Shown: in pieces, positions 38,101-49,364 of the stretch
How positions within the stretch are numbered: position 1 is the stretch's first letter
How the letters are laid out: each line of letters opens with the position of its first letter
Position numbers and translations under genes: made by a program
Source of the DNA: Synanceia verrucosa
Lineage: Eukaryota; Chordata; Actinopteri; Perciformes; Synanceiidae
Direction: 5' to 3'
DNA: 64,000 nt
Assembly (NCBI GenBank): GCA_029721515.1
Contig: CM056550.1
Coordinates: 18,227,119-18,291,118 of the forward strand
The notes under the pieces: model-generated
Databases searched by the model: none
Seen by the model: only the letters and a program-made list of their open reading frames with translations
What the model was told of the DNA's origin: nothing

Positions 38101-40713
38101 ATTCAGTTTCTATTTCCTCTGTTTCTCAGCTTACATTTTACTACTAAGGTATATTATGATATCTTCTCTCTATTGTTGTCTAAAATGTTGACGTTCTTCA
38201 TCTAAAATCTTCCTCTACATGCACAGTCACTGTTTTATTTAGTATTGACAGAACTGTGACTGTGGAAGAGATTAGCAGATCGTAGCATGCTAAACAGGGA
38301 CGAATGGACGCTACAAACATAGCTGCAGAGCATTAGCATCTTAGCATTAGCACTGTGAGCCTGTTAGCCCGCTGACGTTAGCATTTAGCTGAAAGCATCA
38401 TGATTGAAGTGTCTTTATTGTCATTATGCACGCATAACGAAATTTTGAGTGTGTCGGCTTAAAGGCACACATTAATAAGAAATAGAAATATAAAACACAT
38501 GTAATACTGCCATGGTCAGTGACTAACAGATAGGAAATGTAAAGCTGATCCAGCTCCATGTGCTGTCTTGTTTTAGCTTTTATTGTGAAGGGCATATCTC
38601 AGAGCGCTCAGCCTCTCTGTTATTGTTTTGTAACAGTGCGGTCTGAACTCAAGCAGCCCGACCCTCCTCTTCCTCCACATCTGGCCGGCATTCTCGACAG
38701 TCAACAGAATCAGTCACAAAAAAACTGTCATCTATTAGCCGGAGTGAAAAACTGTGTGGCTTTCCTGATGATTTGTTGAGCAGAAGGATCCAGAACATTT
38801 CTGGTCCACCAGTTTGTTCGCCGTTGGTCTCAAAGTTACGTTCACATGTTCTGAATCAGAGGGAAGCGACTCATAAGAGCAATCAGACGCACCTCGTGGT
38901 CTGGGTGTACCTACAATTTAGAGCAAACTCAATAAAGACCAGTCATCCGACACATACGGGAGGTTAAGACAACGGCTACGTTAAACCATTCATCTAGAAC
39001 CAGCACCACCAGCTCAGCAGATTCTTGGCTTCCTTTCAGCACATCAGTAGATGAGTCCAGTAGGTAGAAAGTCTACTCACCTTTTAAACTGTCTCTTTAG
39101 GGGTTTTGTGGTTTGGCCTGTGAGGTTTTTTTTTTCTTTCAAAGCCCTGTAGAGGCCCTCCACCCTGTCAGAACACCAGGAACATGATCAATTTGATCGA
39201 CTCTGTAAAGAGAAGATGCAGCCTCTTTTTCCCCTTTTTTTCTTCAGCTTGAATGAAAGCTTTATTTGTACACCTCCATTAAAAATAACATGACAATAAT
39301 GGAAAAGGAGGTCCTGGACCAGATCTCAAGTGTTTGATTTATTTATCAGAAAGTTAGATGATTGAAATTTAATAAAGGGTGTTTGTTATGTGACCAGACT
39401 TTAAGATGGAGGTGTAGTATTACGGCCACATTGAGAATTTTTTTTTTTTGTTTTTGTACAGAAGAAGAAGTCATTATTTATGAGAAAAAAAGTTGTAAAT
39501 ATACAAGATTAAAGTCGTTATTTATGAGAATTAAGTTATTTACTCGAATAAAGTTGTAAATTTACGAGATTAAAGTCATTATTTAGGAACATTAAGTCAT
39601 TATTTACAAGAATAAAGTTGTAAATTTACGAGATTAAAGTCATTATTTAGGAACATTAAGTCATTATTTACAAGAATAAAGTTGTAAATTTATGAGAATA
39701 AAGTGGTAAATTTACGTGATTTAACTCAATATTTATGAGAACAAAGTTGTAAATTTAGGAGAGTAAAGTCATTATTTACCAGAATAAACTTGTCCTTTAA
39801 TGAAGTCGAGCACCGAGGACGCATCGTTCTGGTAAAAATAAGGTTGTAGCTTCACTAAACTGCAGAAATGCTTCGTTTGCATTTTTAGGTCAGACTGGAT
39901 TTGATTTATAGATCCAGGAAGTTGGAATCTGCCGATATCTTTCTAACGTTACTGAAGTTTTTACCAGCAGTATTTCTCCTACAGCATGTTATGACTTTAA
40001 TCTTGTAAATAATGACTTTACTCTCGTTCTCAAAGTCTGAATTAAATTGAATATTTTACATCCATGTCGTCTCATGTCAGCGACTGAACAGCAGAACGTT
40101 TCTGTTTCTGCTGCTCAGATTCACAGTTTTTAATCGTTTTTCTCACAGGAACTAGGGGTGATGCAGCCTGAAGAGACAGCCAGGCAGCGACGCACTCGTC
40201 CACCATCACTCTTCACCCTCCTCTTCATCTTCGTCTCTTTCTCGTAGCTCCAGGCCACTCCAGGCGGACTGTAACTCACCTCATGGGATGCTGTTAACTT
40301 GACTTCCTCCCCTCTCCTCTGCAGTCCTGTTTGTGCAAATCGAAGCGTGAACTCCAGCACCTGTCGTCACGTTTCAACACCTTGCTTCTGAATTCAGAGG
40401 GAAATCAAACAGCTATCAATAAAGGTGTGCTCATGACATCACACTGAGGACTAATGTGTCTCTTTCTTTTCTGTTTGCCAGATGGACGCCGGCTACAGAG
40501 TTAGCAAGTTCCTGAGTCTACTGAAGGACGAAGGAGCGTAAGTATTCATTTCCTGTGACACTTTAACCCATTTTCATTTACAAACGTAGCCGAGAGAGGA
40601 CGGGAAAAAAATAATGAGACGTTCAAGATGTTTATGTTTTGATCGTTATATGAAGTGAGATTAATCCTGGTCCTCTTTGTCCCTGCAGACTGGGTTCTAA
40701 AAAGTTTATCTAG
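20142..40713 (+). CDS. nsf: N-ethylmaleimide-sensitive factor (vesicle-fusing ATPase)
   Basis: This hexameric AAA+ ATPase, with alpha-SNAP, takes SNARE complexes apart. Coding exons: 20142-20153, 22197-22282, 22371-22467, 23933-23972, 26443-26609, 26765-26872, 27016-27091, 27492-27647, 30118-30317, 31816-31981, 32070-32144, 32274-32461, 33555-33650, 34662-34818, 34902-35035, 35611-35677, 35773-35852, 37459-37593, 37834-37947, 40482-40537, 40689-40713. They give 744 codons plus TAG, the human length. The N domain (about 1-205) starts [17 protein letters not shown]1 has Walker A GPPGCGKT (259-266), Walker B IIIFDEID (Glu328) and arginine fingers Arg384 and Arg387. D2 has Walker A GPPNSGKT (542-549) and Walker B VVVDDIE. 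All key residues are intact. Oddities: exon 1 codes only four residues, and the C-terminus ALGSKKFI differs from the human SPLDFD-type end. All introns are GT-AG. Confidence 0.97.
20154..22196 (+). other. nsf intron 1
   Basis: Donor GTGAGT, acceptor CTCTTGCCAG. GTTAGC / GCTAGC words occur near 20315-20505. About 20970-21190 is a copy of a dispersed AT-rich repeat (CGATTAGTTGTTTTG, then GTCATAGAGGAGG) also found at 29245-29390, 34340-34520 and 52845-53060. No gene was recognised. Confidence 0.75.
22468..23932 (+). other. nsf intron 3
   Basis: Donor GTCGGT, acceptor GGTTCTTTGCAG. It contains the hAT-like element at 23125-23452, including a (TGTA)n stretch at about 23279-23307. Nothing else was recognised. 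Confidence 0.75.
23125..23452. mobile_element. hAT-like MITE, TAGGGGTGGG ends (family C)
   Basis: It starts TAGGGGTGGGA and ends TCACCCCTA. The flanking 8-mers ATCATGGT and ATCATGAC match at 6 of 8 bases, as expected for an old hAT target duplication. The interior holds the words GCGATACATG and CAAGTCCTTGCCAA that recur in every copy, and a (TGTA)n microsatellite. It has no coding capacity. Confidence 0.8.
23973..26442 (+). other. nsf intron 4
   Basis: Donor GTTAGC, acceptor GACCCTCTTATAG. It holds a family C fragment ending at 24284 and a family B element at 25805-26285. Between them, about 24440-25260 is repeat-free sequence with homeodomain-type TAATTAGCGTCTAATTG near 25191, a candidate regulatory block. 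Confidence 0.7.
25805..26285. mobile_element. hAT-like MITE family B, copy 1
   Basis: It is similar throughout to the copies at 36708-37152 and 43631-44116. Shared landmarks are TAATTAAGGTC, AGAGATTTACTG, CTGCTAAATATCAA, GGGCCCTACAATAAATTG and GACATTTTTGGGTCT. The ends are worn and no coding frame is present. Confidence 0.75.
27092..27491 (+). other. nsf intron 7 with a CTCF-like site
   Basis: Donor GTGAGT, acceptor CTCCGTCCTCCAG. CCACAAGGGGGCAC at 27188-27201 differs from the CTCF core consensus at one position. Confidence 0.7.
28006..28325. mobile_element. hAT-like MITE family C, truncated copy
   Basis: It begins TAGGGGTGGGTATTGGCAAGG, continues with the CGATACATATCGCGATAC palindromic core and the ATAGATCACTGAGA landmark, and loses its right end near GGCCCAAAACATG. 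Confidence 0.7.
29690..29890. mobile_element. hAT-like MITE family C, right-end fragment
   Basis: The right half of the family (AAGTATTGCGATACG, GTGAAGTCCTTGCCAA) ends cleanly in CCCACCCCTA at 29890. The left part has dissolved into TATA-rich simple sequence. Confidence 0.7.
30318..31815 (+). other. nsf intron 9
   Basis: Donor GTGAGC, acceptor TTTCCTCTGCACAG. About 31055-31310 is an inverted, diverged copy of the CAGGGTTCCCACG element seen at 1947-2262. No gene was seen. Confidence 0.7.
32462..33554 (+). other. nsf intron 12
   Basis: Donor GTCAGA, acceptor TGTGTTTGTTGCAG. A short CAG/CTC trinucleotide run lies at about 32520-32536. Otherwise nothing was recognised. Confidence 0.7.
33651..34661 (+). 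other. nsf intron 13
   Basis: Donor GTAAGT, acceptor CTCTTCCTGTCCAG. It holds the family C element at 33821-34230 and, at about 34340-34520, an inverted copy of the AT-rich dispersed repeat. Confidence 0.7.
33821..34230. mobile_element. hAT-like MITE family C, near full length
   Basis: The element is 410 bp, starting TTGGGTGGGT and ending CCCACCTCTA. The flanking 8-mers GTAGTCAC and GTTGTCAC match at 7 of 8 bases, a good hAT-type target duplication. Both the GCGATA-type end repeats and the central GGTACCGCGTTAACG segment are present. Confidence 0.8.
35036..35610 (+). other. nsf intron 15 with a family C MITE
   Basis: Donor GTTATG, acceptor CCCTGTGATCAG. A deletion derivative of family C occupies about 35182-35381, starting TAGGGGTGGG with a short (TA)n core. 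Confidence 0.7.
35853..37458 (+). other. nsf intron 17: GC-rich block plus family B MITE
   Basis: Donor GTAACG, acceptor CTTCGTCTCTCAG. About 36130-36450 is a GC-rich, CpG-containing island (for example GCGCGGGGCCGGCTGC near 36149) that stands out from the AT-rich surroundings. It has no clear frame or splice signals. Family B copy 2 follows at 36708-37152. Confidence 0.65.
36708..37152. mobile_element. hAT-like MITE family B, copy 2
   Basis: It shares order and landmarks with the copies at 25805-26285 and 43631-44116, including CCTACAATAAATTGAC and TTGTTGAGGTCTTAAAAAGG, and ends AAAACCCTG. It is non-coding. Confidence 0.75.
37948..40481 (+). other. nsf intron 19
   Basis: Donor GTGAGG, acceptor TTCTGTTTGCCAG. 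It contains GCATTAGCATCTTAGCATTAGC-type words at about 38285-38395, a dispersed fragment with TTTATTGTCATTATGC at about 38410, and the 64-bp tandem repeat at about 39470-39790. Confidence 0.7.
39470..39790. repeat. 64-bp tandem repeat (GTAAATTTACGAGATTAAAG type)
   Basis: The unit GTTGTAAATTTACGAGATTA recurs 64 bp apart (39553 and 39617), flanked by degenerate half units with TTATTTACAAGAATAAAG. It is AT-rich and non-coding. Confidence 0.8.
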
Positions 40714-40965
40714 ACTCAGCGGAGCCACGCAGTGAGAAAGAGACATCCTTCAGCGGTAAGACTGCAGCGCCTGCATCAGGCGGCGTGGTCACCACTCACC
40801 ATTTCCTGTCCGGGGTGGACGGGAGCTCATGTGGAAGTCTGTAAACTGTCCATTCAGTTTATTAACGTCCATTCTCCTTCATCAAATGAATCACATAGCA
40901 GCTGTGTGAAGCCTCTTAAACATCATCCTGTACTGTATAGATTAATAAACCAAACACCTTAACGC
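40714..40965 (+). other. nsf 3' UTR with poly(A) signal
   Basis: Non-coding sequence after the TAG runs to AATAAA at 40944-40949, about 230 bp downstream. The downstream sequence turns AT-rich. Confidence 0.65.
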
Positions 40966-41333
40966 CTAGCTGTGCAAGTAATCTACTCAGAAATACATTT
41001 TTAAATCAACATCCACATTTTCTGGTGTTTATGTTTTCCTGCGTGCATCCATATGTAAATCTGTAATGCAGACTCTGCTGTTTGATGATGTTGTTGTGTT
41101 TATAATTCTACACTTTACTTTGAAATCACCAAATTGCCTTAAAGGAACAGAGACCTACAGAGTTCATTTGCTGTCTTGTTGGATGAGGTGGACATTAGAA
41201 ACCCTCTCATGTCTGTATGGTAGATATGATGAGTTAGAGCCAGCAGCAGCTTAGCGTAGCTTAGCTTAGCATAGCATATGAAGAGCTGAGGAGGTCTGCC
41301 AGGTCCTCAGGTCTTCAACCATGAAATGTCACT
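40966..41333. other. intergenic nsf-wnt3, nothing recognised
   Basis: Unique-looking sequence with a short AGCTTAGC-type run (about 41250-41275), a motif common in fish DNA. No gene was seen. Confidence 0.5.
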
Positions 41334-42415
41334 CAAAGAGACACTAGGAAGACACGTAAAATGACCAGGAAGAACAGGAAAAAGACAACAAAGAGACAAA
41401 ACAACCACGAAGAGACATGGAATGACAAGGAAGACACACAAAACAACCACAGAAAGACACAGAATGACAACAGAGACACAAAACAACCACAGAAAGACAC
41501 AGAATGACAACAGAGACACAAAACAACCACAGAAAGACACAGAATGACAACAGAGACACAAAACAACCACAAAAAGACAGAATGACCACGAAGAGACAGA
41601 GAATGACAACAGAGAGACACAAAGGAACCACAAAAAGACAACACAGAGACTAAGACAACTACAAAGAGACAGAACAACTATGAAAAGAGGCAAAACAACC
41701 ACAAAAATACACAGAATGACCACAAAAAGATACAAAACAACCACGAAAAGACACAGAATGACCACAAAGAGACACAAAACAACCACAAAAAGACACAGAA
41801 TGACCACAAAAAGACACAAAACAACCACAAAAAGACACAGAATGACCACAAAAAGACACAAAACAACCACAAAAAGACACAGAATGACCACAAAGAGACA
41901 CAAAACAACCACAAAAAGACAGAATGACCAGAAAAAGACACAAAACAATCACAAAAAGACACAGAATGACCACAAAGAGACACAAAACAATCACAAAAAG
42001 ACACAGAATGACCACAAAGAGACACAAAACAACCACAAAAAGACACAGAATGACCACAAAGAGACACAAAACAACCACAAAAAGACAGAATGACCAGAAA
42101 AAGACACAAAACAGTCACAAAAAGACACAGAATGACCACAAAAAGACACAAAACAACCACGAAAAGACACAGAATGACCACAAAGAGACACAAAACAACC
42201 ACAAAAAGACACAGAATGACCACAAAGAGACACAAAACAACCACAAAAAGACACAGAATGACCACAAAGAGACACAAATCACAAAAACAACGAATGACAA
42301 CCAAGAGACAGAACATCGACAAAAAGTCGAAAAGACAAACAACTACAGAGAGAGACAGAACTATGAAAAAGTGACAAAACAACAACAAAGAGACTCAAAA
42401 AGAGCCACAGGGAGA
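41334..42415. repeat. 21/42-bp minisatellite, T-poor on the plus strand
   Basis: About 50 monomers of 21 bp, alternating between GACACAAAACAACCACAAA- and GACACAGAATGACCACAAA-types, make a 42-bp higher-order unit. The plus strand is mostly A and C with few T. Both periods are multiples of three, so frames stay open on both strands for up to 236 codons (FVVVLCLF on the minus strand, KTTTKRH on the plus). These are artefacts, not genes. Confidence 0.95.
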
Positions 42416-43630
42416 TAAACAGTCTGAAAAGTGGCAGACCAGCCATGAGTGTGTGTTATGTGTGCTTTTGATGCTAAGCTAAGCTAACCAGCTTGACAAG
42501 AAAGTTTCCCAAAATGTCACTATTGCTTCAGTAAAGATGTGTTTAAGCTGAAGGTTAGAGGTGTCTGTTTGTCTCTCCTACAACAGGACTAGAGCGTTTA
42601 CTGTGATGGAGAAGATATTCCTCTTTTTAAAGTCGTCTGGCTAATCTTTCCTCATGAGGCCGGGCCGCCCGGGCTGACGGCGAAACAACAAAAAGCAAAC
42701 TTTTCCGCTCTTAGCCTGAACTTTTTGGGTGTCGTCGCAGCCTCAGAGCCTAAAAATAGGCCGAGCAGACAGGTGGTCTCCTGCGGCGGCGTGTCTGCTC
42801 TCACTTTTATTTGTCTCTGATCATTCAGTAGTGGAGGATCGGCAGGAAGAAGCGAGGGAAGGATCGTTTCCGTCTCTGCCTCAAGCTCTGTCTCTGCTTT
42901 TTCTCTGCACTGCAGAAAGCAGCAACCGACCAGGCGGCATCCTCCTCCTCCTCCTCCTCCTTCTCCTCCTTCTCCTCCTTCTCCTCCTCCTCCTCCTCCA
43001 TGCGAACATGTCAGATAACAGCAGTGTTTTTGCAGAAGGCTGCTGCTGTAGTGTCCATGTGACGACCCAAACACTCCTTTGGGATTTGGGATATAAAAGT
43101 AGCTGTGCACGTCAAACACTATCAGAATGTCTCTATTTGTGTGCACGAACGTGTCATTTGATCATTCCAGGACACTTTTTGTTATGTACCTGCTCATGAC
43201 CTGAACTTTTTATGTTATAATAATAATAAATTAATTCTACGAGATGCTTTGAAGTGTCTGGATGAACTGATGAAATGTCCTCTCACCGCGCTGCCATGTA
43301 CAATAGGTGTTTATTTTTTCATCGTCAGGTGCTCCTCTCTTAATGATGGCATGTTGAAATCATACGGTCTTGATAATTATGAGCCAGTGTAATTATCTCA
43401 TGATTATGAGAAATTTGGCAGCTCATAATGAGATGAACCCTGTCAGGCATTTGTGGTTAACCTCCACAGCATCAGTGTTGTGCAATCAAGAAAACACAGT
43501 CAGTGGTTTAACAAGTAGCTCCAATTATAACTCATCATCATGGATGCTCACCTCCTGCTTAACGTGATCATCTAGATCAGCTCATTTTATATCAGCTAGT
43601 ATGTCCTCTGAAGTATAAGTATATAAGTGT
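42416..43630. other. intergenic, simple repeats only
   Basis: No gene was recognised. A (CTC/TTC)n trinucleotide tract lies at 42940-42999 and causes the poly-Leu and poly-Gly open frames on the two strands there. GCTAAGCTAAGC words occur near 42475. Confidence 0.5.
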
Positions 43631-44116
43631 CAGGGTTCCCACAGTTCCTTAAAATGTCTTCAATTAAAATCTGGGTAATTAAGGTCTTAATTTGTCTTAA
43701 ATTTGCTGTAGGAAAAGTAATATTTTCAGATGGTGTGTTTAATGCCAAAAGAAAAACACAGTATCCAGAGATTTACTGCAGTTTTGCACGTTATTTTGTT
43801 CACAAAGTTCACTTCTTTGTTCTTGAAAGTTGTGAAATAAAAGTTGTAGAAAAAGATAAGTTTTATGCCTTCAATTTATAGCGTTGTTGCAAGTGTTAAA
43901 AGACACATCTTTCAACAAATCTTTGACAAATCATAAAAAACAAATATCAGAGTTTTTTTTTTTCTGCTAAATATCAATATCAGCCTCAAAAACTCCATAT
44001 TGGTCGGGCCCTACAATAAATTGGCTATATTCTAACAAAGAAATTGTTGTGACATTTTGGGTCTAAAATTATATTTGTTGAGGACTTAAAGAGGCTTGAA
44101 AGGAGCAAGAACCCTG
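43631..44116. mobile_element. hAT-like MITE family B, most complete copy
   Basis: It starts CAGGGTTCCCACAG and ends GCAAGAACCCTG, an imperfect inverted pair. The interior matches the nsf intron copies at 25805-26285 and 36708-37152. The CAGGGTTCCCAC start is shared with the otherwise different element at 1947-2262, suggesting one transposase source. A clean target duplication is not visible. Confidence 0.8.
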
Positions 44117-44522
44117 AAGTATCAATAAGTATAACAACCATGTAGAGCAAATTAATAGTGACTTCTTAATTAATATTCAGTTCGAGTTCATACTGATACT
44201 AAGGTTCAAAGATAGGGTTCATAATCATCTTCAGAATCCACCGCTCTGAAAACATGCCTTTAAAAATCTGTTGTACTTGTTGAAGATTACCAACCCTCTA
44301 TTAAATTTTAAATATTGCATATTTTCTCAGTTGTTATTCTTAAGAAATCCCACAAAAAGACCAAAACCATTAATGTCTCTCAATGCAAATATAAAATATT
44401 TTTTTTCTATAATTTCTTGCATATTGCAGCTTTTATCAAATGTCACTAAAACAGGAAGAAATATTGCATTTTTAAATGAATGTATAGTTTCTGTATGAGA
44501 TATCTAATAACTAATAATACCA

Positions 44523-44871
44523 TTTATTATTAATGTGTGTTTGTGTGTTCAGCCATAAAGCAAAAAGCATGAGACAGATTTGTTCTTCAAATATATAATC
44601 TTAGTTCAGTCATACAGATATATACATCGTATAATAAATAATATTTATAAAAACATAACATTTACGATTATAAAATAAAAAGGGAATTATTCACTTTAAA
44701 ACATTTGTACAAAACTTTGGATATAGCGGGAGAAGTGATGCTAAGCTACGTCACCCAGGGATGGGATGTAATTAATAGGAAGCAGTGGGACTGTCAGGAC
44801 ATGTTGTGTCGAAACTCCACAGTTTGTTCCACCGTTGTGAAGCCGTCCGTCCGTCCGTTTTATTCCAATTA

Positions 44872-44918
<47 letters not shown>

Positions 44919-46297
44919 TTGCACAACTGTAAATTTCGGAATTCTTTTCCGTCCACCCCAAAAAAAAAACCTATTTACCTCAGTGACTGTGAAATGATTT
45001 GTCAACTGAGCCATGAAAAAGTAAATTATAGTATTGCTCCTCCAATATCTCCACTCACCAAAAACTGTGAGGCTGGAGTGTGTATTTTTTTCTTTTTTTT
45101 TGGGTGCCCTGACAAGAGTACAAGTTCATAAATCAGACTTCTGAAAAACCTCAACTGTCCAAACTGAGGGGGAAAATATGGAGGGCAGGAAAAGAGGGTG
45201 TGAGAGCCAATCAGAAGCTGCTCTGGTCTCCACATGTCGTCACACGTCCCCGGTTTCTGTTTTTTTTTGTTTTTTTTTTTTACAGTGATTGAAAGAAAGA
45301 TCTGCGTCAGACAAAAGCCTCTGAAGTAATCACTTTGCTCATAAGACCAGAGGTAACATGAAGCATGCTGAAGCTCGACTTTAGAAAACAGCCACAAAGT
45401 GATCGTCCGCTCGGTTGCATTAATTTCACTCAGATTTGAATAACACGTCACGTCGCGCTGCAGTTTTCGCAGGTTGCTCCAGAACCTGAGAACCGGCGGG
45501 GATGAATTTGCTCAAATCTGCACCACCTGGAGGAACTGAACAGTGCGTACATGTACATGTGTCAGGTTGTTAGTTAGTGGAATGAGCGTGCTTGTTCACA
45601 CACATGCTGCATACCTCTAGTCCCAGCCCGGTGGTGATATTTCAGAAATGCAGGGCAATAAAATCAGACTGTGGCGTATATATCTTCCCCGGGTGACTGG
45701 TCCGTCAGCAGGGAACACACTGAGGATTTCATCAGCTCAGTAGTTTACAGAAGACAGGACTGTGGCGCTTCCAACACCTGTTCAGTTCAGTAGTTTACAA
45801 AGTGATGGTTTCCCCCCCGGGGGGGCCGCCGACAGCGTGGAGGTTGGTTTAGTTTAAAAACAAAAACCAGCCAGACTGGCCGGAGAAGTGAGGTGTTAGT
45901 TAGCTTTTTGTTTATTGTATTTACTCAAATGCAAAAGTCTGAAAAGTTTATTTACTGCATTAATCTCACAGGTAAAAAGTGTTACTGTACATGCCACGAA
46001 CATTGTGCCGGCATGGAAGGGAAATAAATAAAGACGTGGGGGGATAAGGGAGGCGCCCAGTGCTGCAACTTTAGCTTCTTCCCATGAGAGCGGACTAGAC
46101 TGGAGATCAGGTCAACGCCGGGTATTATGATGGAAGACTCTAGGGCGGGTTTTTATCAAAACAAAAAGGAAAAGAAGAATCCATAGCTGAAGTGGGTGTG
46201 CTGATGAATATGTTGTCATGTCGGGGATCGGGGCGTCGTGCAGGCGGTGCAGCACTTTGTAGTCCAGCAGTCCGTTTTGCGTGGCAGCAGAGGCCTC
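44523..46297 (-). other. probable wnt3 3' UTR
   Basis: Non-coding sequence follows the wnt3 stop on the minus strand. Minus-strand AATAAA signals (plus TTTATT) occur at 45947-45952 and 45911-45916, with a distal one at about 44523-44528. Which is used cannot be decided. A (CA)n microsatellite lies at 44873-44916. Confidence 0.45.
44873..44916. repeat. (CA)n microsatellite
   Basis: A perfect dinucleotide run of about 22 units. Confidence 0.98.
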
Positions 46298-49200
46298 TCA
46301 CTTGCACGTGTGGACGTCGTAGACGCGAACGCACTCCTGACAGCTGACATAGCAGCACCAGTGGAAGATACAGTGGCACTTCTCTTTTCGTTTCTCAGTC
46401 CGGGTGTTGTGGCCACGGCCACAGCACAACAGGTCACAGCCCTCGATGCCATGCGACGACACGTTACAGGCTCGGTCACGCGTCCCGAAGGAGCCGGTCT
46501 CCGGGTTGGGCTCACAGAAGTTGGGCGAGCCCTCGTAGTAGACCAGGTCGCGCTCGGTGGGGTGCTTGAAGAAGTTGTACTTGACCCGCAGCGTCTCCAC
46601 CCAGCCACGAGACTCGCGGTGCTTCTCCACCACCATCTCCGAGGCGCTATCGTACTTGTCCTTCAGGTAGTCGCCCAGCATGCGGAAGTCGGGCTGCGCC
46701 CACCAGCACGTCTTCACCTCGCAGCTTCCCGACAGGCCGTGACACTTACAGCGCAGGTGCATGTGGTCCAGGATGGTCTGAGAAACACAACAAGACACTT
46801 CATGGTCACTTTGTAGGAATGTTTAGAGCCAGCAGCAAAGACAACAAAACCACTCAGTTTTAGGAAAAAACAACATATTTGGACGTAAAAATAGTTTGTT
46901 CGGGACACAGACAAATAGCCGACTCAATAAACTGGACAAATCATCTCTTGGATAAAAAGCTTGTTTGATGGAGCCGTCCTCCTCCCCTACCCTCCACCCA
47001 GTGTGTCTGATTTGCTCTCAAAACTACGTCACTACAGTCACTTTCTCTGAATATTTACTGTTGGGTTTATATCGTGGTTAATGGTGCGTCTCAATCTGGT
47101 GCTAAAGGGTGGCCCGTGCGTCCATATCGAACTCCGCCGGCTGTGGGGATTGTTAAGGAATTTTCTAAATTTAGGGGTTCTTGGGGTCACCACTGCGCCC
47201 TGTCAGCAGAAACATGGGTTACTTCAGGACAACAGGTGCCTATATAACCAAGGTCAGAGGAGGTGGTCATGGTTGCCTCCCGACCCAACATTCGATAACA
47301 TGCAATGACTTGAAATCAGCAAGACAACAGCAGCGCCAGACGAGGTAAAACAACTAGATGGGCTTGTTCGAGTGTAACGTGATATGAAGTAATGCAATGT
47401 AAATACTTGTATCTCTTTGAGCGTATGGTACTATGGTGTGGTGGTATAAAAACCTGACCAGTTTAAGAGGGAGCAGGAAGGAGTACTGAATTTCTGTATT
47501 TGACCATGTTCCTGTTCCTCCTGTTATCAAAATCTTCAATAAATGTTACTTCTTTAAATGACTTCAAAGGATACCGGGTGTTCTCCTCCAACCATTGACT
47601 GATCCATCGACTGATCCATATTTCTCCTGATCAGAAATGACTGGACGAGCTTTAATTTGTGGTGGAAAAGAAGCGAATAGAGTTTAAAATTTATGTCAAG
47701 CATCGTCTTTAAAATGTGCAAATATGTTTTGTGAGGTCAGTAACACGGAAAGAAGCATGTATAGCTACGTCTTTATCGTCCAGCATGTAAGCTTTCATAA
47801 CCCACTCAGATCATAAAGATAGACCGGTTCCCCACAGTGGATCCATATGTTCAACTATTTTCCCTTTGCTGAGAAATCCCCTAAATGTTCTTCTTGTTGG
47901 CAGAGCGTTGGAGCTGCGAGGTGGTGAGAAGTTTTCTTCGGACGTTTTGACATTTATTTAAGTCTCTCAGTTGCCACTGGAATCCCCTTAAAGTGCTGCG
48001 AGCTGGAGCTGAAAACTCCCGCCGTCCTCTGGGGAGCGAAGAAACTTTTCAGAGCCATCCTTCGAGGCCTTCAGGCGGTGAGAATGTAGATTTTGGGCGG
48101 GGCGTTCCTTTAAAAGTGTGACAAACCAAAACGTGTCTTAATTTGATAACCAAGGGTGGATCTGTTGGAATTTTATGGTTTAAAGGAGGAAAAAAAAATC
48201 CAGTAAAGCAGGCTACCAAAAAAACCAATGGGGACTCGCAGAGCAGGCCAAGAAAAACAAGATGCCACTGGCTGCAATTTATTTAAGTGTCATGCAGCTG
48301 TGAAGAACAGAGGCTCGGCGCTGCTGCTGACTCCCTCTGAAGTCGCTGGCTGCGGGGCTGATTCTACCTTTGTGTTTTCATTTTTGTTGTGCTTTAATTC
48401 AGAGCGGCTATATTTAGCTGCAGAAATCCCCCAGCTGGGGCGGAAGGCAGGTGGCACCTCTGACTGAGGGAGGAGGGGGTGGTGGGATACAGTGACATCA
48501 CTCTTGTCATGCCAACATCAAGTCCCAGAAGCCCTCAGGGGTTAAAGAGCGTGAGAGGGCCAGGTGGAGAGCAGATGAGCCTCCTGACTGCTCAGTTAGC
48601 TCCTGTGTGCTCACATCAAAGGACCGCCTTGTTGCCGTGTGGTCCCTCCATTTGGCCCTCAGCGAGCCGCTGGCGAGCCGTCTCGTCCTGAGTGGTGACA
48701 GCAGCCGGTGATGTTTTAAGTCTGAGCTGATTTCCCCCCTCCCCGTCTAACTCAGGCGGGTTATTTGACTGTCAGGGTTTTTCATTGCGAGGTGTGTATG
48801 AGTGTGTGTGGGGGGGGTGGACTCTTAGATGAGTAATAAACTACTCATTTCAACTGGAAACTCAAGAAATGTGCGGACAAGTCAAATACCAATTCAATGT
48901 CTGTAATACGAACAATTAGTGATCCTGGTTTCCTGGATGGCTCGTCTGCTCCTTCCAGTTTTCCATCCATCCATCCATTTTCTACCGCTTATCCCAGCTG
49001 TCTTAGGGCAAAAGGCAGGGTACACCCAGTTCATCGTACATAGAGACAGACAAGGACCTTGGCTGGGAATCCCGGTACCTTCTTTCTGTGAGGCCACAGT
49101 GCTAACCACTGCACCACCGTGCCGCCCTCCTTCCAGTTTTATCCAGTTTTTTTATTATTGCAACAGTCTAAAGCACAATGGATGCAGTTTAACCTGCTTC

Positions 49201-49321
49201 TGTCCTGCAGAGTCAGTTCAACACTGTGATCACTTTAGTATTGTGGTAATCAATATGTTAACTACGTGACTGTCAAGTGAAAAGAAGTTGAAATGCTGCA
49301 GCGTGTGTTTGTATTTTGGAC

Positions 49322-49364
<43 letters not shown>
